NCBI RefSeq assembly: GCF_014694455.1
Contig: NZ_JAAUWT010000006.1
Coordinates: forward strand, 1 to 64,000
Length of the DNA: 64,000 bases
Direction: 5' to 3'
Source of the DNA: Vibrio sp. S9_S30
GTDB taxonomy: Bacteria > Pseudomonadota > Gammaproteobacteria > Enterobacterales > Vibrionaceae
Shown here piece by piece: positions 63,895-64,000 of the stretch; the first letter of the stretch is position 1, and every line of letters begins with the position of its first letter. Position numbers and translations under genes: made by a program. The notes under the pieces are model-generated. The model was not told the DNA's origin. It made no database searches and saw only the letters and a list, made by a program, of their open reading frames with translations.

Positions 63895-64000
63895 TTAGCC
63901 CATGAAAGTGACGCGTCTTATTAAGCCATCTTCAACTTCATATGCAGCAATAACGGTTAGGCTATTTTCAATGTCTCCAGACGCCAAACTCGACGATTCT
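63895..64000 (-). CDS. SnoaL/NTF2-like protein, C-terminal end only
   Basis: The gene enters from the right window edge. 34 codons are visible before the stop at 63895-63897. The sequence IENSLTVIAAYEVEDGLIRR followed by VTFMG resembles the end of SnoaL-like/nuclear transport factor 2 family proteins, small cone-shaped folds with varied functions. Too little is visible to say more. Confidence 0.6.
   Translation of the reverse strand, partial: ESSSLASGDIENSLTVIAAYEVEDGLIRRVTFMG

Overview
The window looks like a chromosomal segment of a marine gammaproteobacterium, most likely Vibrionaceae (Vibrio or a close relative). Reasons: the type VI secretion (T6SS) genes lie in the same order as the vas cluster of Vibrio cholerae, including a VasH activator, VasI and VasL; the CRISPR repeat is of the I-F kind common in Vibrio; and the accessory genes suit a marine animal- or alga-associated lifestyle. 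The genus is an inference, since no rRNA gene is present.

Layout. (1) 1-1135: the 3' end of a REP-associated tyrosine transposase gene, 28-bp and 41-bp repeats, and broken Rhs toxin C-terminal modules. (2) 1136-14097, leftward: an effector arm reading hcp, vgrG, a PAAR-lipase effector, two exported candidate immunity proteins, two DUF4123 adaptors, an Rhs effector with an unassigned toxin tail, and its candidate immunity gene. A sigma-54 promoter-like site precedes hcp, and a terminator-like hairpin separates hcp from vgrG. (3) 14098-15375: an AT-rich divergent control region. (4) 15376-37369, rightward: the structural and regulatory T6SS operon tssB-C-E-F-G-tagH-J-K-L-clpV-vasH-vasI-tssA-tssM-vasL plus a Sel1-repeat gene. 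(5) 37365-37752: a six-spacer I-F CRISPR array with no cas genes in the window; its terminal degenerate repeat contains the stop codon of the last T6SS-cluster gene. (6) 38408-48442: a CSS-motif EAL phosphodiesterase, a probable decayed gene, a secreted chymotrypsin-fold protease, a cold-shock protein, a rhodanese with a divergent GlxA/FtrA-type regulator, and a solute-binding protein paired with a histidine kinase. (7) 48886-59790: a compact uronate-polysaccharide locus. A leftward operon encodes a TRAP transporter, KduI and KduD; rightward lie a FadR-type regulator, a BNR_4-type (PL24/25-like, ulvan-lyase-like) exported protein and an exported GH105 hydrolase with three discoidin modules. 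(8) 60084-64000: a small membrane protein, a CoA-disulfide reductase-rhodanese fusion, a DUF2892 protein, two half-size YeeE/YedE sulfur transport proteins, and the 3' end of a SnoaL/NTF2-like gene.

How the parts fit. Region 2 supplies tube, spike and effectors to the machine encoded in region 4, and VasH probably activates the hcp promoter with sigma-54. In region 7 the lyase would make unsaturated oligouronides, GH105 would release the terminal unsaturated uronate outside the cytoplasm, the TRAP system would import it, and KduI and KduD would convert it towards 2-keto-3-deoxygluconate. The last steps (kinase and aldolase) are not in the window. Region 8, together with the rhodanese of region 6, points to persulfide and thiosulfate handling.

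A recurring oddity is the number of unrelated short tandem-repeat arrays (unit lengths 6, 8, 14, 16, 18, 21 and 23 bp) in gaps and at gene ends across the whole window.
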